Shown here one piece after another: positions 27,529-35,750 of a stretch of DNA of 36,619 nt. Position 1 is the stretch's first letter. The number at the start of each line of letters is the position of its first letter. Origin of the DNA: Hydrogenophaga sp. (GTDB lineage Bacteria > Pseudomonadota > Gammaproteobacteria > Burkholderiales > Burkholderiaceae_C); NCBI GenBank assembly GCA_020723845.1, contig DYIC01000005.1, forward strand, positions 30,947 to 67,565. The letters are read 5' to 3'. Under the pieces are notes generated by a model, which was not told the origin of the DNA, searched no databases, and was given only the letters and a program-made list of their open reading frames with translations. The translations under genes were made by a program, and so were the position numbers.

Positions 27529-29070
27529 ATGACCGACAAGCTCATCATTTTCGACACCACGTTGCGCGACGGCGAGCAATCGCCCGGCGCCTCCATGACC
27601 AAAGAGGAAAAGCTGCGCATCGCGCGCCAGCTCGAGCGGCTGCGCGTCGACGTGATCGAAGCCGGGTTTGCCGCCAGCTCCAATGGCGATTTCGAGGCGG
27701 TCAAGGCGATCGCCGACACCATCAAGGACTCCACGGTCTGTTCGCTGGCGCGCGCCAACGACCGTGACATCTCGCGTGCAGCCGAGGCGTTGCGCGGTGC
27801 GAATCGGGCGCGCATCCACACCTTCATCGCCACCAGTCCGCTGCACATGGAAAAAAAGCTGCGCATGACGCCCGATCAGGTGTACGAGCAGGCGCGGCTG
27901 GCGGTGCGGTTTGCGCGCAACCTGTGTCCGGACGTGGAGTTTTCTCCCGAGGACGGCTACCGCTCCGAGCTTGACTTCCTCTGCCGCGTGCTGGAGGCGG
28001 TGATCGACGAGGGCGCCACCACCATCAACATCCCCGACACGGTCGGCTACGCGGTGCCGGAGCTGTACGGCCAGTTCATCAAGACGCTGCGCGAGCGCAT
28101 CCCCAATTCGGACAAGGCGATTTGGAGTGTGCATTGCCACAACGACTTAGGGATGGCGGTGGCCAACTCGCTGGCCGGGGTCAAGATCGGCGGCGCGCGC
28201 CAGGTGGAGTGCACCATCAACGGCTTGGGCGAGCGTGCCGGCAACTGCGCGCTGGAAGAAGTGGTCATGGCAGTCAAGACGCGGCGCGACTACTTCGGGC
28301 TGGAGGTGGGCATCGACACCACGCAAATCGTGCCCGCCAGCCGACTGGTGAGCCAAACCACCGGCTTCGTGGTGCAACCCAACAAGGCCGTGGTCGGTGC
28401 CAACGCATTCGCGCACGCCAGCGGCATTCACCAAGACGGGGTGCTCAAGGCCCGCGACACCTACGAGATCATGCGTGCCGAGGACGTGGGCTGGAGTACC
28501 AACAAGATCGTGCTCGGCAAGCTCTCCGGCCGCAACGCGTTCAAACAACGTCTGCAAGAGCTCGGCATCGAGATGGAGTCCGAGACCGAGCTCAACGCGG
28601 CGTTTGCCAAATTCAAGGAGCTCGCGGATCGCAAGGCGGAGATTTTCGATGAGGACATCATCGCCTTGGTCAGCGATGAGAGCGTGACGCCCGAAAAAGA
28701 GCAATACGGCCTGGTGTCGCTGTCGCAGCACTCCGAGACGGGAGAGCGACCGCACGCGCGCGTGGTCTTCACCATCGACGGCAAGGAATACGTGGGTGAA
28801 GCGGACGGCAACGGCCCGGTGGATGCCAGCATCAAGGCGATCGAATCGCACGTCAAGAGCGGGGCGGAGCTGCTGCTGTACTCGGTCAACGCCATCACCA
28901 GCGGCTCCACCGAGTCGCAGGGCGAGGTCACCATTCGCTTGCAGCATGGCGGGCGCGTCGTCAATGGCGTAGGGGCCGATCCGGATATCGTCGTGGCCTC
29001 GGCCAAGGCCTACCTCTCGGCCCTGACCAAGTTGCACAGCAAGGTCGATCGGGTGGCGGCGCAGGGCTGA
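27529..29070 (+). CDS. leuA: 2-isopropylmalate synthase
   Basis: LeuA condenses 2-oxoisovalerate and acetyl-CoA, the first committed step to leucine. The 513-residue protein has the HMGL-like TIM barrel: [17 protein letters not shown] (about residues 6-22, signature 1), metal and substrate residues in [48 protein letters not shown] (about 201-248, signature 2), and [11 protein letters not shown]. The C-terminal regulatory domain, the site of leucine feedback, ends with [29 protein letters not shown] lies 8 bases upstream of the ATG. Expression should be under the leader attenuator. Carbon flow comes from the nearby ilv genes; leuBCD are not in the window. Confidence 0.97.
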   Translation: MTDKLIIFDTTLRDGEQSPGASMTKEEKLRIARQLERLRVDVIEAGFAASSNGDFEAVKAIADTIKDSTVCSLARANDRDISRAAEALRGANRARIHTFIATSPLHMEKKLRMTPDQVYEQARLAVRFARNLCPDVEFSPEDGYRSELDFLCRVLEAVIDEGATTINIPDTVGYAVPELYGQFIKTLRERIPNSDKAIWSVHCHNDLGMAVANSLAGVKIGGARQVECTINGLGERAGNCALEEVVMAVKTRRDYFGLEVGIDTTQIVPASRLVSQTTGFVVQPNKAVVGANAFAHASGIHQDGVLKARDTYEIMRAEDVGWSTNKIVLGKLSGRNAFKQRLQELGIEMESETELNAAFAKFKELADRKAEIFDEDIIALVSDESVTPEKEQYGLVSLSQHSETGERPHARVVFTIDGKEYVGEADGNGPVDASIKAIESHVKSGAELLLYSVNAITSGSTESQGEVTIRLQHGGRVVNGVGADPDIVVASAKAYLSALTKLHSKVDRVAAQG

Positions 29071-29086
29071 GTAGGCGAGTTGCGCG

Positions 29087-29112
29087 CCGGGCCGATGGGG
29101 CGGTCGGCCCGG
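29087..29112 (+). terminator. Hairpin downstream of leuA
   Basis: A perfect 9-bp stem, CCGGGCCGA with TCGGCCCGG, encloses an 8-base loop 16 bases after the leuA stop. Only a weak T content follows (TGTTGCAT), so it may act as a 3' stabiliser or a weak terminator rather than a strong intrinsic one. Confidence 0.45.
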
Positions 29113-29182
29113 TGTTGCATCGAACCCTCAAAAAATTTGTCTAACGCGCTGTCGAGAAGCACGTTTTCGCCGGGGCGTGGCC

Positions 29183-29188
29183 TATACT
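29183..29188 (+). promoter_or_regulatory. possible -10 box of the D,D-peptidase gene
   Basis: TATACT matches TATAAT in 5 of 6 bases and lies 34 bases before the ATG. No strong -35 box at 16-18 bases. The region just upstream is AT-rich (CAAAAAATTTGTC). Confidence 0.4.
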
Positions 29189-29222
29189 GATGCCATTGTC
29201 GTCAACCAATGGGGCCGACACC

Positions 29223-30371
29223 ATGAGCATCATCCCGACCGCGGGGTTGCGTACGCTGGCCACCGTGCTGGTGGCGTTGGGGTTGACACTACCCCCAGCC
29301 ATGTGCGAGGCGGCGCCGCGCAAGCCCGTGAAGGTAGCCAAGGCGGATCGCGCCGAGGCGCCGGCCAAACCGCGTGCCAAGGCAACCGCCCGCGCCAAGG
29401 CCAAGAAAACAAACCAGCAGAAGCTCCAAGCCCGCAAGGCGGACGTGCCCAGGCGCGCCCCGGCCGTGACCGACCGTGTCGCGCGCGACTCGAATGCATT
29501 GGCATCCCGTCCATCTGCGCTGGTGCCTGCGGCGGCAGCCGCGGGACTCGCGACGGCATCTTTCGACGCCGCTTCGACCCCAGCGCCCGCGGCGCAGGCG
29601 CTCGATCCCGCCTATCTGCATTCTCAAGCCGTCTTGGTGATCGACCGTGACACCAATGCCGTGCTGGTCGGCAAGAACGATGCCGCTGTGCTGCCGATTG
29701 CCTCGCTGACCAAGCTGATGACGGGCTTGGTCATCGCCGATGCCAACCTGCCGATGGATGAGGTACTCACTATTACAGAGGAGGATGTCGACCGCATCAA
29801 GGGCAGCGGCTCGCGGCTGGCGGTCGGCACCCGGCTGACCCGGGGTGAGGCCCTGCATTTGGCGCTGATGTCCAGCGAGAACCGCGCCGCCCATGCGTTG
29901 GGGCGGACTTATCCAGGCGGTGTCGGGGCGTTCGTCGTGGCGATGAACCGCAAGGCGGCCGAGATCGGCATGACCCAGACGCGTTTCGTCGAGCCCACAG
30001 GGCTGTCGCCTGACAACCGCTCCAGCCCGCGCGACTTGGCGCGGCTGGTGGCAGCGGCGGCAGAGCGGCCCATGTTGCGCGAGCTCAGCACCGCGCCGTC
30101 CTACGAGCTGGCCAGTGGCCGGCGCGTCGTTCAGTACCGCAACAGCAACAAGCTGGTGCGTGAGAGTAGCTGGGATATTCTGCTGCAAAAGACCGGCTAC
30201 ATTCGCGAAGCGGGGCGCTGTGTCGCGATGCAGGTGCGGCTGGCGGGGCGAAACTTGATCATGGTGTTGATGGATGCGGCGGATTCGTCGGCCCGCTGGA
30301 CCGACGCCGAGCGGCTGCTGCACTGGCTCGAACAGTCGCTGCCTCAGGGTCAAGGGCGCGTCGGCGTATAA
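29223..30371 (+). CDS. Penicillin-binding D,D-peptidase (S11 family, PBP7/DacA type)
   Basis: This periplasmic D-alanyl-D-alanine carboxypeptidase/endopeptidase of the S11 family trims or cuts peptidoglycan cross-links. The 382-residue protein has a signal peptide (residues 1-31, LATVLVALGLTLPPAMCEA), a Lys/Ala/Arg-rich linker of about 90 residues, and a catalytic domain from about 128. The three penicillin-binding motifs are S161-L-T-K164, S218-E-N220, and K323-T-G. Lack of the C-terminal beta domain and membrane anchor of PBP5/6 fits the PBP7 (pbpG) type. The second in-frame Met is used; an ATG 11 codons upstream gives no better signal peptide. Its 3' end overlaps the convergent iclR-type gene by 22 bases. 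Confidence 0.87.
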   Translation: MSIIPTAGLRTLATVLVALGLTLPPAMCEAAPRKPVKVAKADRAEAPAKPRAKATARAKAKKTNQQKLQARKADVPRRAPAVTDRVARDSNALASRPSALVPAAAAAGLATASFDAASTPAPAAQALDPAYLHSQAVLVIDRDTNAVLVGKNDAAVLPIASLTKLMTGLVIADANLPMDEVLTITEEDVDRIKGSGSRLAVGTRLTRGEALHLALMSSENRAAHALGRTYPGGVGAFVVAMNRKAAEIGMTQTRFVEPTGLSPDNRSSPRDLARLVAAAAERPMLRELSTAPSYELASGRRVVQYRNSNKLVRESSWDILLQKTGYIREAGRCVAMQVRLAGRNLIMVLMDAADSSARWTDAERLLHWLEQSLPQGQGRVGV

Positions 30372-31135
30372 CCCAATGCGGCGCTGATGCGCGCCGCGGT
30401 GGCTTGCAATTTGGGCAGCCAGCTCTCATCGATGCGATTGGCGGGGGCCGAAATCGACAGTCCCGCGACCAGCCTGCCTTGGTCGTCGTAGATGCCAGCG
30501 GCCATGCAGCGCACGCCGGGTTCGAGTTCTTCATTGTCGCGTGCCACGCCCAGTCGGCGGCACAGCGCCAGCTCTTTTTCCAGTGTGGGCAATTGGGTGA
30601 TGCTGTTCGGGGTGTTACCTGCCAGGCCCGTGCGCGTCGCATAGGCGCGCAGCCGCTGCGGGTCTTCCTGCGCCAAAAACAGCTTGCCCACCGACGTCAG
30701 GTGCAGCGGGGCGCGCCCGCCGATCGCGCGCACCACCTGCATTCCGGAACGCTCGCTGTAGGCGCGCTCGATGTAAACGATCTCGTCACCCTGGCGCACG
30801 CTCAGATTGACGGGTTGCTGGATCTGGCGGTGCAGCTCGCGCATGGGGCCCAGCGCCACCTCGCGCACGTCGAGTCGGGCCTTGACCAGGTTGCCCAATT
30901 CCAGCAGTCGCAGGCCAAGCCGGTACATGCCCGGTTGGGGGCGGTCCACGAATCGCCCGATGGCCAGGTCATTCAGGATGCGATGGGCGGTGGATGGGTG
31001 CAGCCCTGTCTCTTCGCCCAATGTCTTGAGCGAGACGGGGTCCTCGTGGCGGGCCAGCACATCGAGCAGCGCAAACATACGCTCGAGTACCTGCACGCTG
31101 GGTTGAGGGTGGGGCGTATCGGTCGAAGGGCGCAT
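30350..31135 (-). CDS. IclR-family transcriptional regulator
   Basis: This 261-residue regulator has the N-terminal winged helix of IclR proteins (VQVLERMFALLDVLARHEDPVSLKTLGEETGLHPSTAHRILNDLAIGRFV, about residues 14-64) and the C-terminal ligand-binding domain (PVNLSVRQGDEIVYIERA, APLHLTSVGKLFLAQ, GVARDNEELEPGVRCMAAGIYDDQGRLVAGLSISAPANRI). IclR members respond to small acids and aromatic or lipid breakdown products. The target here is unknown and no catabolic genes adjoin it. A second ATG seven codons upstream (31156) is possible; neither has a clear ribosome site. It lies 53 bases from the bpt gene and overlaps the D,D-peptidase gene at its 3' end. Confidence 0.87.
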   Translation of the reverse strand: MRPSTDTPHPQPSVQVLERMFALLDVLARHEDPVSLKTLGEETGLHPSTAHRILNDLAIGRFVDRPQPGMYRLGLRLLELGNLVKARLDVREVALGPMRELHRQIQQPVNLSVRQGDEIVYIERAYSERSGMQVVRAIGGRAPLHLTSVGKLFLAQEDPQRLRAYATRTGLAGNTPNSITQLPTLEKELALCRRLGVARDNEELEPGVRCMAAGIYDDQGRLVAGLSISAPANRIDESWLPKLQATAARISAALGYTPTRP

Positions 31136-31187
31136 GGTCGCTCGGATGATGTGCATCCATTTTACGAGATGAAATCCCGGCGCGACC

Positions 31188-31925
31188 TCAAAGACTCAAA
31201 CGCCAGCGCCCCTCCTGGTACAGCTCATGCGGCCGAAAGCGCGCCTTGTAGGTCATCTTCGGGCTTTCGGCGATCCAATAGCCCAGATAGACGTAGGGCA
31301 GATTCAGCCGGCGTGCTTGCTCGATCTGCCACAGCACGCCGTAGGTGCCCAGTGACCCCGGCCAGTCAGGATCGTAGAACGTGTACACCGCCGACAGGCC
31401 ATCGTCGATCAGGTCGATGAGTGCCACCATCAGCAGCCGTTCGGGGTGATCGTTCGCTGCGGGCAGCACGAACTCGACCAGGCGCGAGTTGACGTGGCTT
31501 TGCAGCAAAAACTGGGTGTACTGCTCGACGTCATCCTGGTCCATGCCGCCGCCGGGGTGGCGGCTGCGTTGGTAGCGCAGGTACAGCTCGTAGTGCTGCG
31601 GCGAGTAGCCCAGCCGGATGACGCGCGCCTGCAGGTGCGCGTGCTGGCGCCAGGTACGGCGCTGGGCTCGGTTGGGCGTAAATTCGGCCGCGCGCACCCG
31701 TAGGGGCACGCAGGCTTGGCAGCCATCACAGCGCGGGCGGTAGGTAAACAGGCCGCTGCGGCGAAAGCCGCTGGCCACCAGTTGGGAGTACGTTTCGCCA
31801 ACGATCAGATGGCTGGGGGTGGCGACCTGCGAGCGCGCCAGGCGATCCGGCAGGTAACTGCAGGGATAAGGTGCCGTGGCGTAGAACTGCACGGCGGTCA
31901 GGGGCAGCTCTTGCAGTCGGGTCAC
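31188..31925 (-). CDS. bpt: Leucyl-tRNA-protein transferase Bpt (aspartate/glutamate leucyltransferase)
   Basis: Bpt moves leucine from Leu-tRNA to N-terminal Asp or Glu of proteins, marking them for ClpS/ClpAP in the N-degron pathway. It is homologous to eukaryotic arginyltransferase ATE1. The 245-residue protein has the N-terminal cysteine motif [13 protein letters not shown] (about 22-34) with [24 protein letters not shown] (about 54-77), and the C-terminal [23 protein letters not shown]...[23 protein letters not shown] start is required, as no suitable ATG lies upstream. The upstream aat gene works in the same pathway, 18 bases away. Confidence 0.93.
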   Translation of the reverse strand: MTRLQELPLTAVQFYATAPYPCSYLPDRLARSQVATPSHLIVGETYSQLVASGFRRSGLFTYRPRCDGCQACVPLRVRAAEFTPNRAQRRTWRQHAHLQARVIRLGYSPQHYELYLRYQRSRHPGGGMDQDDVEQYTQFLLQSHVNSRLVEFVLPAANDHPERLLMVALIDLIDDGLSAVYTFYDPDWPGSLGTYGVLWQIEQARRLNLPYVYLGYWIAESPKMTYKARFRPHELYQEGRWRLSL

Positions 31926-31943
31926 GGCAGGGGCGTCCGTCGG

Positions 31944-32717
31944 TCAGGGGGTAGAGCAGGGTGGCAGCGGTGCATCGGGCCACAATGCGTCCCAGTATAG
32001 GCAATCCCAACGCCACTCGGGCGCGGGGGCGTCGATGGCCCGAGCGACCGCACGGACGAAGGCGTCGCGTGCTTCGGGCGCAGCCCCCAACGAGGCGAGG
32101 TGGCGCGTGGCCTGCTGGCAGTCGATGAGGGGAACCCCCCACGTGCGACAAGCCGCCACCAACGCCGCCAGCGCCATCTTCGAGGCATCCGTGCGCAGGC
32201 TGAACATGGACTCACCAAACACCGCGCGGCCGATGTTGACCAGGTACAGGCCGCCCACCAAGCGCCCGTCCCACCAAGTCTCGACGCTGTGCGCATGGCC
32301 CGCGCGATGTAGGGCGCTGTAGGCATCGATCATCGCTGGCACGATCCACGTGCCGTCTTGCCCCGGGCGTGGGGTGTGGGCGCAGGCTTGGATCACGGCA
32401 TCGAACGCGCTGTCGAACCGGATCTGCAACCGGCCCTGGCGTAGCCCGCTGCGCAGCGACTTACGCAGTGAATGGCTCAAGTGAAAACGCTCGGGACGCA
32501 GCACCATGCGCGGGTCGGGGCTCCACCACAAAATGGGCTGATCCGCGCTGAACCACGGGAATATCCCCTGCCGGTACGCCGCCAGCAGCGTGGGCGTATC
32601 CAGCGCTCCTCCGGCGGCCAGCAGCCCCGGTATGGGGTCGCGCGGCCCCCATGCCTGCTCCACGGGCGGGAAGGGATCGCCCGGATCCAGCCAGGGCAGG
32701 GTCGGCGTGTGCGCCAT
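31944..32717 (-). CDS. aat: Leucyl/phenylalanyl-tRNA-protein transferase Aat
   Basis: Aat adds Leu or Phe from charged tRNA to proteins with N-terminal Arg or Lys, again directing them to ClpAP. The 257-residue protein has the family core YRQGIFPWFSADQPILWWSPDPRMVLRPERFHLSHSLRKSLR (about 48-89), TWIVPAMIDAYSALHRAGHAHSVETWWDGRLVGGLYLVNIGRAVFGESMFS and LIDCQQATRHLASLGA. The ATG overlaps the nth stop by one base (TGATG), so translation is probably coupled to nth. The order nth-aat-bpt forms one minus-strand run, ending possibly with the IclR gene. Confidence 0.95.
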   Translation of the reverse strand: MAHTPTLPWLDPGDPFPPVEQAWGPRDPIPGLLAAGGALDTPTLLAAYRQGIFPWFSADQPILWWSPDPRMVLRPERFHLSHSLRKSLRSGLRQGRLQIRFDSAFDAVIQACAHTPRPGQDGTWIVPAMIDAYSALHRAGHAHSVETWWDGRLVGGLYLVNIGRAVFGESMFSLRTDASKMALAALVAACRTWGVPLIDCQQATRHLASLGAAPEARDAFVRAVARAIDAPAPEWRWDCLYWDALWPDAPLPPCSTP

Positions 32718-33370
32718 CACTCCCCCTTGCGCGGGCGACGGCTGGCCGCCTTGGCGTGGTCGCACCACGCCGCCACCGAACATTGGGCGCAGCGGGGGGT
32801 ACGCGCTTGGCACACGTAGCGGCCGTGCAAGATGAGCCAATGATGCGCGTCTTCTCGGTAGCGCGGCGGCACCCGTCGCAGCAGGGCCTGCTCTACCTGC
32901 AGTGGGGTCTTGCCCGGCGCCAGCCCAGTGAGGTTGGCCACACGAAAAATATGGGTGTCGACCGCGATCGTCGGTTCGCCAAAAGCAACGTTGAGCACCA
33001 CGTTGGCCGTTTTGCGCCCAACGCCGGGTAATGCCTCTAGTGCGGCGCGATCACGGGGCACCTCGCCGCCGTGGCGCTCCAGCAGCAGCTGGCAGGTGGC
33101 CAGCAGGTGGCGGGCTTTGCTGCGGTACAGGCCAATGGTGCGGATGTACGATTCCAGCCCCTCCTGCCCCAAGGCCAGGATGGCCCGTGGCGTGTTGGCC
33201 ACGGGAAACAGCCGTCGCGTGGCCGCATTGACACTGCGGTCGGTGGCCTGGGCGCTGAGCATCACCGCCACGAGCAGCTCGAACACACTCGTATACTCCA
33301 GCTCGGTCTGCGGATAGGGGCGCTCGGCCTGCAGGGTCGCAAAAAAAGCCTCGATGTCGCGGGGTTTCAT
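32717..33370 (-). CDS. nth: Endonuclease III (DNA glycosylase/AP lyase)
   Basis: Endonuclease III removes oxidised pyrimidines and nicks abasic sites in base-excision repair. The 217-residue protein has the helix-hairpin-helix LEALPGVGRKTANVVLN (about 111-127), catalytic Lys120 and Asp138 (AVDTHIFRV), and a 4Fe-4S cluster motif C187-x6-C194-x2-C197-x5-C203. All of these match E. coli Nth residue for residue. The start ATG is used although only TTTTTTG precedes it. It heads the nth-aat-bpt cluster and is divergent from the aminotransferase gene across 48 bases. Confidence 0.96.
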   Translation of the reverse strand: MKPRDIEAFFATLQAERPYPQTELEYTSVFELLVAVMLSAQATDRSVNAATRRLFPVANTPRAILALGQEGLESYIRTIGLYRSKARHLLATCQLLLERHGGEVPRDRAALEALPGVGRKTANVVLNVAFGEPTIAVDTHIFRVANLTGLAPGKTPLQVEQALLRRVPPRYREDAHHWLILHGRYVCQARTPRCAQCSVAAWCDHAKAASRRPRKGE

Positions 33371-33372
33371 GT

Positions 33373-33405
33373 CAAAAAAGGGGCGGCATCAGCGCCGCTG
33401 CCCCT
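33373..33405 (-). terminator. Terminator-like hairpin between nth and the aminotransferase gene
   Basis: AGGGGC (33379-33384) pairs with GCCCCT (33400-33405), with extra inner GGC/GCC pairing around a 3-base bulge. On the minus strand the stem is followed by six T (33373-33378). It would end minus-strand transcription entering from the aminotransferase side just before the nth ATG. Orientation is unusual as the flanking genes are divergent. Confidence 0.4.
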
Positions 33406-33418
33406 CGATGGAGAGTCA

Positions 33419-34669
33419 ATGATGTCGAATTGTGCCGCGAGCGAGTCCGCGCCGACCAATCCCATTCGCTTGGCCACACGCCTTGACCATGTCGAGACTT
33501 CGGCCATCCGTGAGTTGTTCAAGCTGCTGGACAAGCCTGGCATCATCAGCTTTGCGGGTGGATTTCCGGATTCGGCGCTGTTCGATGTGGACGGTATCCG
33601 AGAAGCGACCCAGGCGGCGTTGTCTGCCCACCCCGGTGCGGCGCTGCAGTATGGGGCGACCGAGGGGTTTGACCCGCTGCGCGAGCAACTGGCCGCCTAC
33701 ATGGCCGCCAAAGGGGCGACCGGCGTTGCGCCCGCGGATTTGATCGTCACCACCGGCAGCCAGCAGGCGCTCGACCTGATCGGTAAAACGCTGATCTCGC
33801 CCGGTGACAAGGTGATTGTGGAGGCGCCCACGTTTTTGGCCAGCATCCAGTGCTTCAAACTCTACGGGGCCGAACTGATCACCGTGCCGGTGGACGGGCA
33901 GGGGGCCGATGTCGATCTCCTCGAGCGACTGATCGAGGAGCACCGGCCGAAGTTCGTCTACCTGATCCCGACCTTTGGCAACCCGAGCGGTGCCACGATG
34001 ACGCTGGAGCGCCGCCGACGCGTGCTGGAGCTGGCGGTGCGCACGCGCACCCTGGTCGTGGAGGACGATCCCTATGGCGACCTGTACTTCGACGCGCCGC
34101 CGCCGCCCAGCCTGTTGGCGCTGAGCAACGAAGTGCCCGGTGCCCGCGATTGTCTGGCCCACTGTGGCAGCCTGAGCAAGGTACTGGCGCCTGGCTTGCG
34201 CGTGGGCTGGTTGATTGCCCCGCCGCTGCTGCTGGCCAAGGCGACGATGTGCAAACAGTTCAGCGATGCGCACACCAGTACCTTTGCCCAGGCCACCGCG
34301 GCGCAGTATTTGGCTGCGGGCCGCATGCCTGCGACCCTGGCGCGGGTGCGCGCCATCTACGCCCAGCGCGCGGCGGCCATGGTGCAAGCCCTGCGGCAGG
34401 AGCTGGGGGATGCCATCACTTTCGTGGCACCCAGCGGTGGCCTGTTCGTCTGGGCGCGGCTGACGGGGGCGAATGGGGGCTGTGCCGATGGTGCGCTGCT
34501 GGCCCAGCGCGCCATCGAGCAAGGCGTAGCGTTCGTGCCCGGGGCGCCGTTCTATGCGGCCAACCCCGACCGCGCGACGCTGCGCCTGAGTTTTGCGACG
34601 GTGGATGAGGAGCGCATTCGCGAAGGGGTGCGCCGGCTGGCGGTGGCGACTCAGATGCGCGCCAATTGA
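33419..34669 (+). CDS. PLP-dependent class I/II aminotransferase (LysN/2-aminoadipate type)
   Basis: This 416-residue fold-type I aminotransferase starts with IRELFKLLDKPGIISFAGGFPDSALFDVDGIREA (about 30-63), typical of the 2-aminoadipate/aromatic (LysN, KAT II-like) group. The PLP lysine is K254 in CGSLSKVLAPGLRVGWL. PLP-phosphate and ring contacts are in TTGSQQALDLIGK (111-123), IPTFGNPSGATMT (183-195) and VVEDDPYGDLYFD (213-225). It probably exchanges amino groups between broad amino acids and 2-oxoglutarate; the exact substrate is unknown. Two ATG codons are adjacent (33419, 33422); GGAG is 5 or 8 bases upstream, so the second may be used. No GntR domain is fused, unlike MocR proteins. 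Its 3' end overlaps the convergent gene by 19 bases. Confidence 0.88.
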   Translation: MMSNCAASESAPTNPIRLATRLDHVETSAIRELFKLLDKPGIISFAGGFPDSALFDVDGIREATQAALSAHPGAALQYGATEGFDPLREQLAAYMAAKGATGVAPADLIVTTGSQQALDLIGKTLISPGDKVIVEAPTFLASIQCFKLYGAELITVPVDGQGADVDLLERLIEEHRPKFVYLIPTFGNPSGATMTLERRRRVLELAVRTRTLVVEDDPYGDLYFDAPPPPSLLALSNEVPGARDCLAHCGSLSKVLAPGLRVGWLIAPPLLLAKATMCKQFSDAHTSTFAQATAAQYLAAGRMPATLARVRAIYAQRAAAMVQALRQELGDAITFVAPSGGLFVWARLTGANGGCADGALLAQRAIEQGVAFVPGAPFYAANPDRATLRLSFATVDEERIREGVRRLAVATQMRAN

Positions 34670-35118
34670 ACCTTGGCGGGGGTCGCGCTGGCGGCGTCCA
34701 GCCGGTCCAGCAAGGGCAGCAACCCGCTGCTCTCGGCCGCGAAGCGGCGCTCCAGCCACGTCAGCAACTCGTTGGCCTCCTTGAGGAACAACGATGCCTG
34801 GGCACGGATCGCCTCTGCCGATGGCCAGCGCCGATTGAACTCGGCCAGCCGAGGCAGCATCTGTTTGAACTCGGCCGAAAAGCGTGCCGCCTCGGCCCGC
34901 GCTGCAGGGTCTGGCGCTTCGGCCAACGCGGGGTAGAGGTCCTTCCCCGTGGCCTGCAGATACTGCGCCAGTTCGCCAAACAACTGTGTCAGCTGCGCCC
35001 TCACTTCCTTGGCGTTGGCGGGCAGCAGCAAGGGGTTGAAATGCTTGCGCATCGCTTCGATGCACTTGCGCATGGACTGGTGCTGTTGGCGAAAGGGGGC
35101 GGATCTGAGCGTTGACAT
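34651..35118 (-). CDS. Hemerythrin-like helical-bundle protein, metal ligands mostly lost
   Basis: This 155-residue all-helical protein resembles hemerythrin HHE-domain proteins in layout: helix 1 with RQQHQSMRKCIEAMRKHFNPL (about 11-31), helix 2 ending KDLYPAL (usual EE..LYP), then FNRRW and a last helix ELLTWLERRFAAESSGLLPLLD. Only the first His and the LYP turn stand out; the other His/Glu ligands of a di-iron site appear replaced (QYLQATGKDLYP). Iron and oxygen binding is therefore doubtful. Assignment is by pattern only. The start is uncertain, with no ribosome site; a long upstream frame exists. It shares its strand with the MerR regulator just upstream, 98 bases away. Confidence 0.6.
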   Translation of the reverse strand: MSTLRSAPFRQQHQSMRKCIEAMRKHFNPLLLPANAKEVRAQLTQLFGELAQYLQATGKDLYPALAEAPDPAARAEAARFSAEFKQMLPRLAEFNRRWPSAEAIRAQASLFLKEANELLTWLERRFAAESSGLLPLLDRLDAASATPAKVQLARI

Positions 35119-35216
35119 GTCGAGAAAAAAACTCACCAGCAGCACGCCGGTGCTGCATCGCGCAGCCGAAAGCAGGCTACTATTGTGGGGGGATGCCCGG
35201 TAGGCGTCAACCCCGG

Positions 35217-35681
35217 CTAGGCGTGCTGTCTGGCCGCGCCTCGCCCCAACCCGGGGCATGCGACCTCACTGGCACCGGGCACGGCGGGTGCCCGTGCCAG
35301 TTCGTTCAAGATACCGCAGGACGACGCGGGACCGCCGCCGCTGCACTGCTCCCGCAGCGCTTCCAGCTGCTTTTTCAGGGCGCGCCACTCGCGAATACGC
35401 GTGGCGATGTGCTCGATGTGCTCGTCGAGCAGGGCGTTGACGGCATCGCAATCCATCTGGGGATCGTCTTGTACTCGCAACAGGGCGCGAATCTCGTCGA
35501 GCGACATGCCCAACGTGCGGCAGTGTCGAATGAGGGTCAGCCGTTGCTGATGCACTGGCCCATAAGAGCGGTAGTTGTTGGCGCTGCGCGCGACGCGGGG
35601 CAGCAGGCCTTCTCGCTCGTAGAAGCGGATCGTCTCGACCGGGGTTTGGGTGGCGGCTGCCAGTTCACCGATTTTCATCAT
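35217..35681 (-). CDS. cadR: MerR-family Cd(II)/Pb(II)-responsive regulator (CadR/PbrR type)
   Basis: This 154-residue regulator has the MerR winged helix (MKIGELAAATQTPVETIRFYEREGLLP, residues 2-28, with NNYRSYG near 35-41) and a dimerisation coiled coil (about 75-112). Cysteines at 78, 113 and 122 sit as in CadR/PbrR, which bind Cd(II), Pb(II) and often Zn(II); C54 is extra. It should repress and, with metal, activate the divergent transporter gene by unwinding an over-long promoter spacer. Two adjacent ATG codons (35681 and 35678) are possible. The exact metal cannot be fixed without tests. No ribosome site precedes the start. Confidence 0.88.
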   Translation of the reverse strand: MMKIGELAAATQTPVETIRFYEREGLLPRVARSANNYRSYGPVHQQRLTLIRHCRTLGMSLDEIRALLRVQDDPQMDCDAVNALLDEHIEHIATRIREWRALKKQLEALREQCSGGGPASSCGILNELARAPAVPGASEVACPGLGRGAARQHA

Positions 35682-35687
35682 GATGAC

Positions 35688-35718
35688 TTGACCCTGAAGT
35701 GGCTACAAGGTTTCCAAT
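35688..35718 (+). promoter_or_regulatory. MerR-type operator/promoter for the cation transporter gene
   Basis: A -35 box TTGACC (35688-35693) and a -10-like TCCAAT (35713-35718) are separated by 19 bases, longer than the normal 17, as in MerR-controlled promoters. Between them lies the near-dyad ACCCT (35691-35695)...AAGGT (35707-35711) around GTGGCTAC, close to known CadR sites. It lies between the divergent regulator and transporter. Confidence 0.75.
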
Positions 35719-35750
35719 CGGATCGTCCAAACTTTTGGGGGGCTATCGAA

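Noticed and set aside
33071-33418. An upstream extension of the aminotransferase frame through nth
   Set aside because: The added residues are antisense to nth and unlike aminotransferases; GGAG sits just before the Met pair at 33419/33422.
35119-35216. GCAGCAC/GTGCTGC stem with a T-run as a minus-strand terminator before the hemerythrin-like gene
   Set aside because: Seven unpaired bases separate the stem from the T-run, too far for an intrinsic terminator; most of the run is next to the start codon.
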